Part shown: positions 37,338 through 45,334 of the stretch, one piece after another | Position numbering within the stretch: position 1 is the first letter of the stretch | Layout: each line of letters opens with the position of its first letter | From: Streptomyces sp. TSRI0107 | GTDB lineage: Bacteria > Actinomycetota > Actinomycetes > Streptomycetales > Streptomycetaceae | Direction: 5' to 3' | NCBI RefSeq assembly: GCF_001905845.1 | Contig: NZ_LIVZ01000013.1 | Location: 233,944-297,943, forward strand | DNA length: 64,000 nt | Translations under genes and position numbers: made by a program | Notes under the pieces: model-generated | Database searches by the model: none | What the model saw: only the letters and a program-made list of their open reading frames with translations | Told to the model about the DNA's origin: nothing

Positions 37338-37832
37338 TCAGTCGTGGTCGGTGGCGGGCTCGGTCGCGTAGCGGCGCATCACGTCGACGTTGGCTTGCGG
37401 CGTCAACGGCCGGCCGTCGGTGAGCACCTCCTGGAGGTCTCGGAAGTACTGCACGTACAGGTCGGGGGTGAATGTGCTGAGCATGACGGCGGGTTGGTCG
37501 GTCGGGTTGGCGAAGGTGTGCGGGGTACCGGGCGGAACCACCACGAGCGTGCCCGTGGTGGCGTCGTAGTCCTCGTCCCCGACGGTGAACCGCACGGTGC
37601 CTGAGAGGACGTAGAAGCCCTCGTCATGCCGGGCATGACGGTGCTGCGGCGGCCCCTGGGTGTGCGGGGCGAGGACGGACTCGGTGATCGCGAGACGGTG
37701 CCCGGTGTGGCTGCCGTCCTCCAGAACGCGCATGTGCGTGGTGCCCAGAGCGATCGTCTCGCCGTCGCCGGGACCCACCACCGATACAGCTGGGTCGGTC
37801 TGCGGCTCGCTTGTCTTCGCTTCTTCGTTCAT
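37338..37832 (-). CDS. Cupin-domain protein
   Basis: 164 residues. PPQHRHARHDEGFYVLSGTV and TGTLVVVPPGTPHTFANP are the two cupin motifs with the metal-binding His/His/Glu and His. The C-terminal tail (PDLYVQYFRDLQEVL) is common in quercetinase-like single cupins. The ATG at 37832 lies 81 bases from a divergent LysR regulator, an arrangement that usually means the regulator controls it. No substrate is evident. Confidence 0.83.
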   Translation of the reverse strand: MNEEAKTSEPQTDPAVSVVGPGDGETIALGTTHMRVLEDGSHTGHRLAITESVLAPHTQGPPQHRHARHDEGFYVLSGTVRFTVGDEDYDATTGTLVVVPPGTPHTFANPTDQPAVMLSTFTPDLYVQYFRDLQEVLTDGRPLTPQANVDVMRRYATEPATDHD

Positions 37833-37901
37833 GCCCACGAGTGCACCGCCGGGGACCTCCCGGTGTCCAAGACCCATCCCGCGGCGCCGATACCTCGTGG
37901 G

Positions 37902-37907
37902 TAATGT
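37902..37907 (+). promoter_or_regulatory. -10 element for a likely leaderless lysR transcript
   Basis: TAATGT lies seven bases before the GTG start at 37914, and no Shine-Dalgarno sequence is present, so transcription probably starts at the start codon. Confidence 0.4.
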
Positions 37908-37913
37908 TGCAGC

Positions 37914-38765
37914 GTGGAGCTACGGACCTTGCGGTACTTCGTGGCCGTCGCCGAGGAACTCCATTTCGGCCGGGCCGCCACCCGACTGCACATGAGCCAG
38001 CCGCCGCTGAGCCGGGCGATCAAGCAGTTGGAGGCCGATGTCGGGGCCCAGCTGTTCACCCGCTCGCCTACGGGGGTCACGCTCACCGCGGTGGGCTCTG
38101 TGCTGCTCGACGAGGCGCGAGCCCTGCTCGGCCACGCCGACCGCGTCCGGGTACGCGTGAGCGCGGCCGCCGGCGTCACGACCCTCACCATCGGCATCCT
38201 GGGCGACGGCACCGACCCGGGAACGGCCAGGCTGGCCGCCGCCTACCGCCGACGCCACCCCGGCATCGACATCCACATCCGCGACACCGATCTGACCGAC
38301 CCGACCTGCGGGTTGCGCGCCGGACTGGTCGACGTCGCGCTGACGCGAGCGCCGTTCGACGAGACTGCCCTGACGGTGCGTCCACTGCGGACCGACCCGG
38401 TCGGCGTGGTCCTGCGCGCAGACGATCCGCTGGCCCGCCGCGACGAACTGCGGCCGGCCGAACTGAGCGACCGCCGCTGGTTCCAGTTTCCCCAGGGCAC
38501 CGACCCCATCTGGCAGTCGTACTGGAACGCCGGCAGGCCGCGCGAGGGCCCAGTGGTGCGCGCCGTCCAGGAATGCCTGCAGGCCGTACTGTGGAACGGC
38601 ACGGTCGGCCTGGCCCCGCTCGGACACGACCTGCCCGCGGAGCTGGCCGCGGTGCCGCTGAACGACATGCCGCCGAGCCAGGTGGTGGCGGTGTGGAACG
38701 AGGGTGACACCAACCCGTTGATCCGGTCCTTCATCGAGATCGCGACAGCTGCGTACGGTCACTGA
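37914..38765 (+). CDS. LysR-family transcriptional regulator
   Basis: 283 residues. The N-terminal helix-turn-helix FGRAATRLHMSQPPLSRAIK (about 20-39) is followed by a periplasmic-binding-protein-like effector domain (TLTIGILGDGTDPG onward). It is divergent from the cupin gene with an 81-base shared region, so it most likely controls that gene and itself. The GTG start gives the standard family opening MELRTLRYFVAVAEELHFGR. Confidence 0.9.
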   Translation: MELRTLRYFVAVAEELHFGRAATRLHMSQPPLSRAIKQLEADVGAQLFTRSPTGVTLTAVGSVLLDEARALLGHADRVRVRVSAAAGVTTLTIGILGDGTDPGTARLAAAYRRRHPGIDIHIRDTDLTDPTCGLRAGLVDVALTRAPFDETALTVRPLRTDPVGVVLRADDPLARRDELRPAELSDRRWFQFPQGTDPIWQSYWNAGRPREGPVVRAVQECLQAVLWNGTVGLAPLGHDLPAELAAVPLNDMPPSQVVAVWNEGDTNPLIRSFIEIATAAYGH

Positions 38766-38904
38766 GCACCGGCGGCCGGCGCTGCACTGCCGCGATCCTC
38801 GGCCGCCGGGCCGCTTCCCCACCCCCTTCCCGGGCAGCCCGGCACCCAGACCCACGGCGCCGGGTGCACCGGCCGGGCTTGTTGCCCAGCCGTGCGCCGA
38901 CCGG

Positions 38905-39129
38905 TCAAGTGATCGCCTGCGTGGTCCCGTCAGGCAGCGCGCAGGTGTAGCCGGCGTAGGGGCGTGCAATGACCTGTCCGCCGGCAGCCGTGCAGTCGTC
39001 TCTGGAGATGCTCGGAGACGAGACGGCCCCGGCGCTGACGGCGCCGACAGCGCTCACAGTGCCGACGGCGCTCACACCGGCAAGGGTTGCCGCGGCCAGG
39101 ACGAGGCCCAGGATTCTTCGCATGCGCAT
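38905..39129 (-). CDS. Small secreted peptide, unknown function
   Basis: 74 residues with a signal peptide (MRMRRILGLVLAAATLAG...) followed by Ala/Val-rich repeats (VGTVSAVGAVSAGAV). A short mature part carries two cysteines (DDCTAAGGQ and GYTCALPDG) that could form one disulfide. GAGGAGGAGG precedes the start, a strong ribosome-binding site. It is the first of three small exported proteins in 1.7 kb. Confidence 0.7.
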   Translation of the reverse strand: MRMRRILGLVLAAATLAGVSAVGTVSAVGAVSAGAVSSPSISRDDCTAAGGQVIARPYAGYTCALPDGTTQAIT

Positions 39130-39279
39130 GGCTTCCTCCTCCTCTCAGGCGCCTTCGTTCGGCCTTCGGGAAGGACAAGCCTCAAGACGACGGCGCCCTC
39201 ATACTCAGCATGGGCGCTCCGAATGAGGCCCGCGAGGCGAGGCTGGGCGCCACCGTGAGCGGCTGCCGCACGCGCTCCT

Positions 39280-39555
39280 CTAACGCGGTTCGTGGGCCGC
39301 CGCCCGGCAGGCCCCGGTCGCGGCGCCGCCCGCCACTCCGGCCCCGGTCAGTCCGGTCACACAACCCTGCAGGTCTCCGACCACGCCACGGCTGCAGGCC
39401 GCTGTGACGGCGGCGGAATCGGTGGCACCGGCCAGCTCGGCCATCTGTGTGCAGGCGGGGATGTCCGCCCGGACCGCGGGAGCGGCGAGGACCACACCGC
39501 CCAGGGTGAGGGTCAGGCCGGTGAGGGCACCGGCGATACGGATCGACGTGCGCAT
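39280..39555 (-). CDS. Small secreted protein with four cysteines, unknown function
   Basis: 91 residues from the ATG at 39555; a GTG at 39564 is possible. Signal peptide with LTLTLGGVVLAAPAVRAD, then a mature domain with four cysteines (DIPACTQMAE, TAACSRGVV, LQGCVTGL, TGACRAAA). The spacing suggests a small helical disulfide-bonded domain, chaplin-sized but without chaplin motifs. No assigned function. Confidence 0.65.
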   Translation of the reverse strand: MRTSIRIAGALTGLTLTLGGVVLAAPAVRADIPACTQMAELAGATDSAAVTAACSRGVVGDLQGCVTGLTGAGVAGGAATGACRAAAHEPR

Positions 39556-39564
39556 GGGACGCAC

Positions 39565-40010
39565 CTGCCTTCCGGGTTGGTCGCGCGGTCCTGGTCAGGG
39601 TGGGCCGGATCCACGCGGCAAGGCCCACTCGGACCTCCACTCACGGGCCCCTCACTCCAGCGTTGCATCCTCTCCCTCGCCCGTCCTGGGCACCCGAGGG
39701 ACGGCCGCGCTGAGTAACTGCGATTACGCGAAGCGCGGTAGCCGGCCCGTCCGGCCGACCAGGTGGACGGCCGGCCCAGCGTCCCCCCGACCTGTCCCCT
39801 GCACACCGGCGGAGACGGTCCACCACGGGACCCGGCGGGATCGACGTCGAGACCACCGCTGAGCTTCCGCCGGTAGGCCTCGCGCTGGCTCCGGGGCTGT
39901 TCGAGGGAAACAGTGGACAGTGCCGCGTGCCGAGTGATCTCCCAACGCCTACGCCGCAACCCTGTCCCTAGGCACATCAGCTATTGGTACCAGGGAAGAA
40001 AGGCGGTCGA
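39565..40010. promoter_or_regulatory. Divergent intergenic region between two secreted-protein genes
   Basis: About 450 bases with no supported gene; it must hold the promoters of the two flanking, divergent small secreted-protein genes. No confident -35/-10 pair was identified. Confidence 0.3.
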
Positions 40011-40532
40011 GTGAAGCTCACCAAGCGGTTGGCCACGATCAGCACCGCTGCGACGGCAGCGGCCCTCCTCAGCGCCGGTGGCGCCCAGGCTCAAGACGAC
40101 GGGGGACTCCTCTCACTTGTGGGTAACTCGCCTCTCCTCCAGGTCTGTTACCCAATGGGACAGGTCGGACAAGGGAACTCCTTCACCGGCACTCAGAACA
40201 TCAACTGCAGCCAGAACACTGAGGTGACGTCACCCACGAACGGCAATGGAGGCGGTGTGACGGGGGCCGAAGTCGCCATCGGGGAAACCCGCGTTGCCCC
40301 TGGCACCTCCGGAACTGCCATCGCGACCTGCCCAGAAGGCAAAGTCGCCACTGGGGGAGGCTTCGGCAGAGCGGGAGGCCCCCCTGTCCGCTACACCTCC
40401 TCGTTCCCCCTCGTGGAGGACTTCGACACACCCCCAACTCAATGGGCGGTCAACGCTGACAACGAGAACCCGCCCGGGTCCGAGGTGTCCAGGTACTGGG
40501 CGTACGCGGTTTGCGTCGACGCCGCCGAGTAA
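40011..40532 (+). CDS. Secreted protein, unknown function
   Basis: 173 residues from a GTG at 40011 with AAGAAAGG upstream. Signal peptide (KLTKRLATISTAATAAALL, then AQA before the mature part). The mature part is Asn/Gly-rich and contains ATCPEGKVATGGGFGRAGG, a pattern frequent in small exported actinobacterial proteins, with four cysteines in all. The frame could extend to 39984. It is not part of an obvious operon. Confidence 0.7.
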   Translation: MKLTKRLATISTAATAAALLSAGGAQAQDDGGLLSLVGNSPLLQVCYPMGQVGQGNSFTGTQNINCSQNTEVTSPTNGNGGGVTGAEVAIGETRVAPGTSGTAIATCPEGKVATGGGFGRAGGPPVRYTSSFPLVEDFDTPPTQWAVNADNENPPGSEVSRYWAYAVCVDAAE

Positions 40533-40559
40533 GCGGATTGTGACGCCAGCCCGAGCCAG

Positions 40560-40972
40560 AACTGGACGCTGCCGTCGACGGCGACCGACATGCGCTGCTC
40601 GCGCCGTACCTCCTGGCCGTCGTCCGCCTGGTCGAGCCGGGCAGCGCCACCGTCGACACACGCCATCGCCGAGTCGCTGTACGCCGAGTTCCGCGAACCC
40701 CGTAGGCGCCGCCCCTGCTGCTGTCCCGGGTGCTGGTCACCGAGGCGATGACCCAATCCTTCGCCAACACCCCCGTCGACGTGCAACGCGACGCGGGGAC
40801 GCCGCACCGCCGGCGGTCGTCCTGGCCCGCGTCCTGCGCAACCTGGTGCAGTCCGACCCCGAACTGCACCAGGAACCGGCGCCTGTGGCAAGAACTGCCC
40901 AGTCGCACACCTGGGCAGCCGACGCAGTACGACGCGGTCACCCTGGACACCCCACTCACCTCCATCTGACGG
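40560..40972 (+). pseudogene. Decayed gene with several frameshifts, unknown product
   Basis: Protein-like stretches occur in more than one plus-strand frame: VLVTEAMTQSFANTPVDVQ, then PPAVVLARVLRNLVQSDPEL in another frame, then LWQELPSRTPGQPTQYDA ending at a stop near 40970. No single frame spans them. This looks like a degraded ancestral gene at the left border of the RiPP cluster. I do not recognise the family. Confidence 0.5.
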
Positions 40973-41286
40973 CACGTCGCCCGCCCCCGGCCCGTCGTAG
41001 ACCGCACCGACGGAGTAGACCCTCCCCCCACCCTTGGCCGGAATCAGTACCGCCCCCGCGCATTCAGATGGATTTCCACGCCGCCCCCGCCGGTCCGGAT
41101 CAAGCAGATATCGCAGGCGAATCGGCAGACGAGAAAGCTGCACACCGACTACCGATAGATCAATTCCTCCCTGAGGATGAACGACAAACACGCCTTCTCA
41201 ACGGTGTCCGATAGCAGCGCTATTCGACTCGGTTTCCTTCTGCTTCAGTGAGACGCGTTGTGTGACGCACCTATGGAGGAGGCCAC

Positions 41287-41454
41287 ATGGCCGAAGTCAA
41301 GAAGGTCGCCCGTCCCGCGGTCACCGCGTCGTCCCGTCCCTGCGCTTTCGTCTCGCCGGACAAGGGCAACGCTCCGACCATCACGCCCGCCCGCAAGCAG
41401 GCTGAGGTCGTCTCGGCCCCCGCTGAGCAGCGGAAAGAGTGTGCGTCGGCCTAA
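41287..41454 (+). CDS. Candidate RiPP precursor peptide of the radical SAM cluster
   Basis: A 55-residue peptide starting MAEVKKVARPAVTASSRPCA and ending QRKECASA. GGAGGAGG five bases before the ATG is the strongest ribosome-binding site in the cluster. It has two cysteines (19 and 52) and nine Ser/Thr residues. It lies 141 bases before a SPASM radical SAM gene, with a strong hairpin between, the usual layout of a precursor and its maturase. The leader/core border is not apparent. Ser and Thr hydroxyls could be carbamoylated by the cluster's carbamoyltransferases, and the cysteines are candidates for thioether or disulfide formation; both are inference. Confidence 0.7.
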   Translation: MAEVKKVARPAVTASSRPCAFVSPDKGNAPTITPARKQAEVVSAPAEQRKECASA

Positions 41455-41467
41455 GGGCTGAGGCTCC

Positions 41468-41500
41468 CCGGGGCCCGCCCGCAGGCCGGGCAGGCCCCGG
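41468..41500 (+). terminator. Strong hairpin between precursor and maturase (attenuator-like)
   Basis: CCGGGGCC (41468-41475) pairs with GGCCCCGG (41493-41500), and inside it GCCCG pairs with CGGGC around a 5-nt loop. Position 14 bases after the precursor stop suggests partial termination or mRNA stabilisation, giving more precursor than enzyme. Confidence 0.7.
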
Positions 41501-41595
41501 TCTGTGCGCTGCCGCGCGCCGCGCTCCGTCGAGGGCCCACCAGCGCGCCGTACGTCCGCATCGGAAGTCGTGAGACGCAGGGAGAAAACTCAGCC

Positions 41596-43179
41596 ATGCA
41601 GAATTCCGTCTACCAGTCCTCGCGCTACGTCCGTACCCTGCGCGCCGCGGGCGACCGCGATTTCACGTCATTCGGAGGCCGGCTCGCTTCCTACGAGGGC
41701 GACGACCGAACCATGGCCTTTCATTCACTCTTCGGAAATGCCCGGCTGATCGACCGGGACATCGTCGAACTCCTCAAGGACGCCTCCCAGGGCATCAGCT
41801 GGGAGCGCCTGCGCGAGCGGGTCGACGAGGACTCGCTGCGCGACCTCGTCGAGGCCCGTTTCCTGGTCGAGGCAGGTCACGACGAGGCCCGGGAGATCGA
41901 CAGCCTGCTGGCGAGCCGGCAGGACGCGCTCAGCAGCGGTGTGTTCCACTCCTCCATCCAGCTCGTGCTCACCAACGCCTGCAACTTCTCCTGTCAGGGC
42001 TGCTTCGCGTACAACTTCGACGGCGGCGTCGAGGAGCGCAACACCTCCGGCGAGTCGGTGAAACCCGGCCCGGTCCTGGTCGAACTGCGCCGCTCCCGCG
42101 AGGACGCCGGCCCCGTCCGCCAGGACTCGGGCCCCACCCTCGCCAAGGGCGACTGGAACCACGGCTCGGACACCGGCCGCAACCCCTCGATGCACATGTC
42201 GCGCGAGGTCGCCGAGAAGACCATCCAGGAGGCCATCGACCTGCGCAAGGCCAACGGCGGCGGCCATCTGACGGTGTCGTTCTTCGGCGGCGAGCCCACC
42301 CTGGCACGCGGCACCATCCTGCACGTGCTGCGCACCTTCGGCGACAGCCACGACGGCGTCACCCTCTCCTACGACCTCACCAGCAACGGCTCCCGCATCG
42401 ACGACGAACTGCTGGCGGCGCTCGCCAGGCACCGCGTCGACACCACCGTGTCCATCGACTACCTGGTCCCCGAGACCGGCGAGTTCCGCGGCGGCCAGCA
42501 GCAGCGCACCCCGTGGGCCGTGGTCCGCAAGGCGATCCTCGACATGAAGGCCGCGGGCGTCCCGGTCAGCATCACCACCGTGCTGTCCCAGTACACCTGG
42601 GACAAGTGGGGCACCCCGCTCATCGACTTCGTCGCCGAGGCCGGCCTGGACAGCCTCGACGTCATCGTGTCGTTCCAGGCCAAGGAGTTCTTCGACCGGC
42701 ACAGCCCGCACGAGGTGGCGCAGCGGCTGCTGGCCGCCGTCGACTACGGGCGCGAACGCGGCGTACAGCTCAGCGGCTACTGGTACCAGACCTTCCAGAT
42801 GATCATCGACGAGGCCAAGTGGGCCGAGCAGGCCGACTACAAGACCTGCCCGGCGGTCGGCCGCCAGCTGTCCATCGAACCCAACGGCAGCGTCTTCGCC
42901 TGCAAGGCCACCGCCCGCAAACTGGGCACCATCGACGACTGGCGCGGCATCTTCACCTCACCCGCCTACCAGGACTACGGCATGCGGGCCTACACCAACG
43001 GCCCCGGCTGCCAGGGCTGCGAACTCCAGGGCACCTGCTCGGGCGGCTCCGCCGGAGCGCTGGAGGAGGAGAACGGCTCGATCCAGGTCATGTCGCCCGG
43101 CTACTGCGCCTACATGCGCGAGGTCGTCCAGGGCCTGCTGGAGCGCCACCACGCCCACAGCCTCGCCGGCCTCTCCTGA
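41596..43179 (+). CDS. Radical SAM/SPASM peptide maturase
   Basis: 527 residues. Residues 40-95 form a small helical region (LIDRDIVELLKDA...LVEARFLVEA) reminiscent of PqqD-like precursor recognition. The CX3CX2C cluster motif is C129-C133-C136 (NACNFSCQGC), GGEP is at 231-234, and the SPASM auxiliary-cluster cysteines are C418, C436, C472, C475, C481 and C504. An unusual hydrophilic insertion of about 55 residues (roughly 143-198) lies between the SAM cluster and the next conserved part. GGGAG precedes the ATG. It probably installs a carbon- or sulfur-centred cross-link in the upstream peptide. Confidence 0.88.
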   Translation: MQNSVYQSSRYVRTLRAAGDRDFTSFGGRLASYEGDDRTMAFHSLFGNARLIDRDIVELLKDASQGISWERLRERVDEDSLRDLVEARFLVEAGHDEAREIDSLLASRQDALSSGVFHSSIQLVLTNACNFSCQGCFAYNFDGGVEERNTSGESVKPGPVLVELRRSREDAGPVRQDSGPTLAKGDWNHGSDTGRNPSMHMSREVAEKTIQEAIDLRKANGGGHLTVSFFGGEPTLARGTILHVLRTFGDSHDGVTLSYDLTSNGSRIDDELLAALARHRVDTTVSIDYLVPETGEFRGGQQQRTPWAVVRKAILDMKAAGVPVSITTVLSQYTWDKWGTPLIDFVAEAGLDSLDVIVSFQAKEFFDRHSPHEVAQRLLAAVDYGRERGVQLSGYWYQTFQMIIDEAKWAEQADYKTCPAVGRQLSIEPNGSVFACKATARKLGTIDDWRGIFTSPAYQDYGMRAYTNGPGCQGCELQGTCSGGSAGALEEENGSIQVMSPGYCAYMREVVQGLLERHHAHSLAGLS

Positions 43180-43210
43180 CCCGGGTTCCCCGACGTTCCG
43201 CACCGGCCCG

Positions 43211-43258
43211 CCCCGCGCGGGGCATCCGCACCGGCCCGCCCCCCGCGCGAGGCGGGCC
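43211..43258 (+). terminator. Two hairpins between the radical SAM and carbamoyltransferase genes
   Basis: A 12-bp palindrome CCCCGCGCGGGG (43211-43222) is followed by an 8-bp stem GGCCCGCC/GGCGGGCC (43233-43258). A direct repeat CCGCACCGGCCCGCCCC also occurs twice here. They may act as transcriptional attenuator or mRNA-stabilising elements. Confidence 0.5.
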
Positions 43259-43305
43259 ATCGAGCCACGACCCGGAACCGCCGCGCCGGTCCGGGCCCAG
43301 GAAGG

Positions 43306-45201
43306 GTGACTGGTTCCTTGGCAACCATCGGTATGCACTTCGGTCATGACGCGGGCGCAGCGCTCACCGACGCGGCCGGCTACCGCGTCATCGAGGCCGA
43401 ACGCCGCCTCGGACTGCGCCATGTCTGCGGCGGCAACGGCGGCTTCCCGCAGGCCGCCGCCGAGTGGCTGGCGGAGCTGCGGCAGCGGGCGGCGAGCCCG
43501 GTCACCCGGATTGCCGTGGCCGACTGGTACACACCGATGTGCCAGGTGCTGCCCCCCGCACTGGTCGAACTCGTCAACGACGACGCCCGCTGGACGGCCA
43601 CCGGCGGCACGGGCCTCGCCGACGCGGTCACCCGCGTCATCAAACCCCTCGACTGGCCCCTGGCCGCGGGATTCGGCGACATCACCCTGACCGCCGTACG
43701 CCACCACTACGCGCACGCCGCCCTCGCCTACTACACCTCCGGTGCCCGCAAGGCCCTGGTGCTGGCCCTGGACGGGACCGGCAACTACGCCGAGTGCGGC
43801 ATGGTGTGCCTCGGCGACGGCGACCAGCTCACCCCGGTGATGTCCTTCACCAACCGCACCGGACCGCGCTTCGGCCTGGTCTACGAGGCACTCGCCCGGC
43901 GCGTCCACGGCAGCCAGTTCGACACGGGCAAGCTGCTCGGGCTGACGGCCACCGGGGAGACCGACGGCTCGCTGCTGCCGGTGCTGCGCGCCATGCTCGT
44001 CCCGCAGTCCACCCGGCGCGCCTCACCCGACCTGTATGAACGGCTCGACGAGGACCACCTGACCGGCACCGCGCTGCGCTACGCCGACTCCTGGTGGGAG
44101 TACGACCCGGACAGCGGCGGATATCTGGACGCGGGCCTCGCCGACTCATCGGACGACGACGTCGTGCACTCCTTCGGCTCCGTCTTCCCCGACGAGATCC
44201 GCACCGCGGACGGCCGCACCGTCCAGGTCGGGACCTCCCCCGACGAGCGGGTGTGCAGGGACCTCGCGGCCACCCTGCAGACCGCCGTGGAGCACGACCT
44301 GATCCGGCTGGTCACCGGCATCAGCCGACGGTTCCCCAGCTACACCACCCTCTGCTACGCGGGCGGCTGCGCCCTCAACATCACCGCCAACAGCCGTCTC
44401 GCCGAGTGCGGCCAGTTCACCCGGGTGTCCGTCCCCACCTGCTGCGACGACTCGGGGATCGCGCTGGGCGCCGCCCTGGCCGTCGCCGACCCCGCCGACC
44501 GCCCCGCCCTGACGGGCCGCTCGGACTGGGCGTCCCTCGCCTACGCCGGACCGCCACTGGAGGGCCTGGACGCGGAGGACGGCCACCCCCCGGTGCCGCT
44601 CGACGACCTGCCCCGGCGCCTCGCCGGCCTCGGACTGACCGCGCGCCGCCCGGCCGACGACGAGGACTTCCTCCAGAGCGTCGCCGACCTGCTGGCCGAC
44701 CGGCGGTGCGTGGCCTGGCTGGAGGGCGGACTGGAGACCGGACCACGGGCCCTGGGCCACCGCTCCCTGCTCGTCTCCGCCCACTGGAACGGCGCCCGCC
44801 GGTACGTTTCCCAGACGATCAAACACCGCGAGTGGTTCCGGCCGGTCGCGCCGATCTGCCCCGAGGAACTGGCCGACCAGTACTTCACCGGGCCCCTCGA
44901 CCACACCGAGACCATGCTGTTCGCGGTGCGCGTGCGGCCCGACCGGGCCCGGCGGCTCGCCGAGGCACGGCACATCGACGGCACGGCCCGCCTGCAGACC
45001 GTACGGCCCGACACCCAGCCCCTGCTGCACCGGCTGTGCCACGCGCTCGCCGCCCGCACACAGCTGCCCGTACTCATCAACACCAGCGCCAACGGGGGCG
45101 GCCGCCCCATCCTCAACCACCTGGACGAGGCACTGGAGTTGCTCACCGAGACCGAACTGGACGCCGTGGCGCTGCCCGAACACCGCCTCATCATCCAGTG
45201 A
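43306..45201 (+). CDS. NodU/CmcH-family O-carbamoyltransferase (first copy)
   Basis: 631 residues with the two-part architecture of the family. The Kae1-like N-terminal half has HHYAHAALAYY and LALDGTGNYAECG; the C-terminal part has EGGLETGPRALGHRSLL and VLINTSANGGGRPI. The enzyme makes carbamoyl-adenylate from carbamoyl phosphate and ATP and transfers the carbamoyl group to a hydroxyl. The start is uncertain: GTG 43306 lies close to AGGAAG, and TTG 43318 is an alternative. It differs strongly from the second copy at 49798. Unique short tandem repeats follow its stop. Confidence 0.88.
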   Translation: MTGSLATIGMHFGHDAGAALTDAAGYRVIEAERRLGLRHVCGGNGGFPQAAAEWLAELRQRAASPVTRIAVADWYTPMCQVLPPALVELVNDDARWTATGGTGLADAVTRVIKPLDWPLAAGFGDITLTAVRHHYAHAALAYYTSGARKALVLALDGTGNYAECGMVCLGDGDQLTPVMSFTNRTGPRFGLVYEALARRVHGSQFDTGKLLGLTATGETDGSLLPVLRAMLVPQSTRRASPDLYERLDEDHLTGTALRYADSWWEYDPDSGGYLDAGLADSSDDDVVHSFGSVFPDEIRTADGRTVQVGTSPDERVCRDLAATLQTAVEHDLIRLVTGISRRFPSYTTLCYAGGCALNITANSRLAECGQFTRVSVPTCCDDSGIALGAALAVADPADRPALTGRSDWASLAYAGPPLEGLDAEDGHPPVPLDDLPRRLAGLGLTARRPADDEDFLQSVADLLADRRCVAWLEGGLETGPRALGHRSLLVSAHWNGARRYVSQTIKHREWFRPVAPICPEELADQYFTGPLDHTETMLFAVRVRPDRARRLAEARHIDGTARLQTVRPDTQPLLHRLCHALAARTQLPVLINTSANGGGRPILNHLDEALELLTETELDAVALPEHRLIIQ

Positions 45202-45279
45202 TTCCAGATCCAGTGCTCCGAGATCCAGTGATCCGCAACCAGCGGTCCGCATCCAGTGGTCCGCACCGAGTGATCACGC
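45193..45279 (+). repeat. Degenerate 13-15-bp tandem repeat spanning the carbamoyltransferase stop
   Basis: Six units related to ATCCAGTGATCCGCA run from inside the last codons through the spacer: 45193-45207, 45208-45222, 45223-45237, 45238-45250, 45251-45264 and 45265-45279. The first unit contains the stop codon. Confidence 0.75.
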
Positions 45280-45334
45280 CATACGCCGCCGTCCACCACC
45301 CGAACCCGCTCCCCGCCCGCACAGGAGAGTGCCC

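Noticed and set aside
41258..41461. A 67-residue frame starting MCDAPMEEATWPKSRR
   Set aside because: Out of frame with the peptide at 41287, which has GGAGGAGG at the right distance. The longer frame has no such site and an Arg/Pro-rich unnatural sequence.
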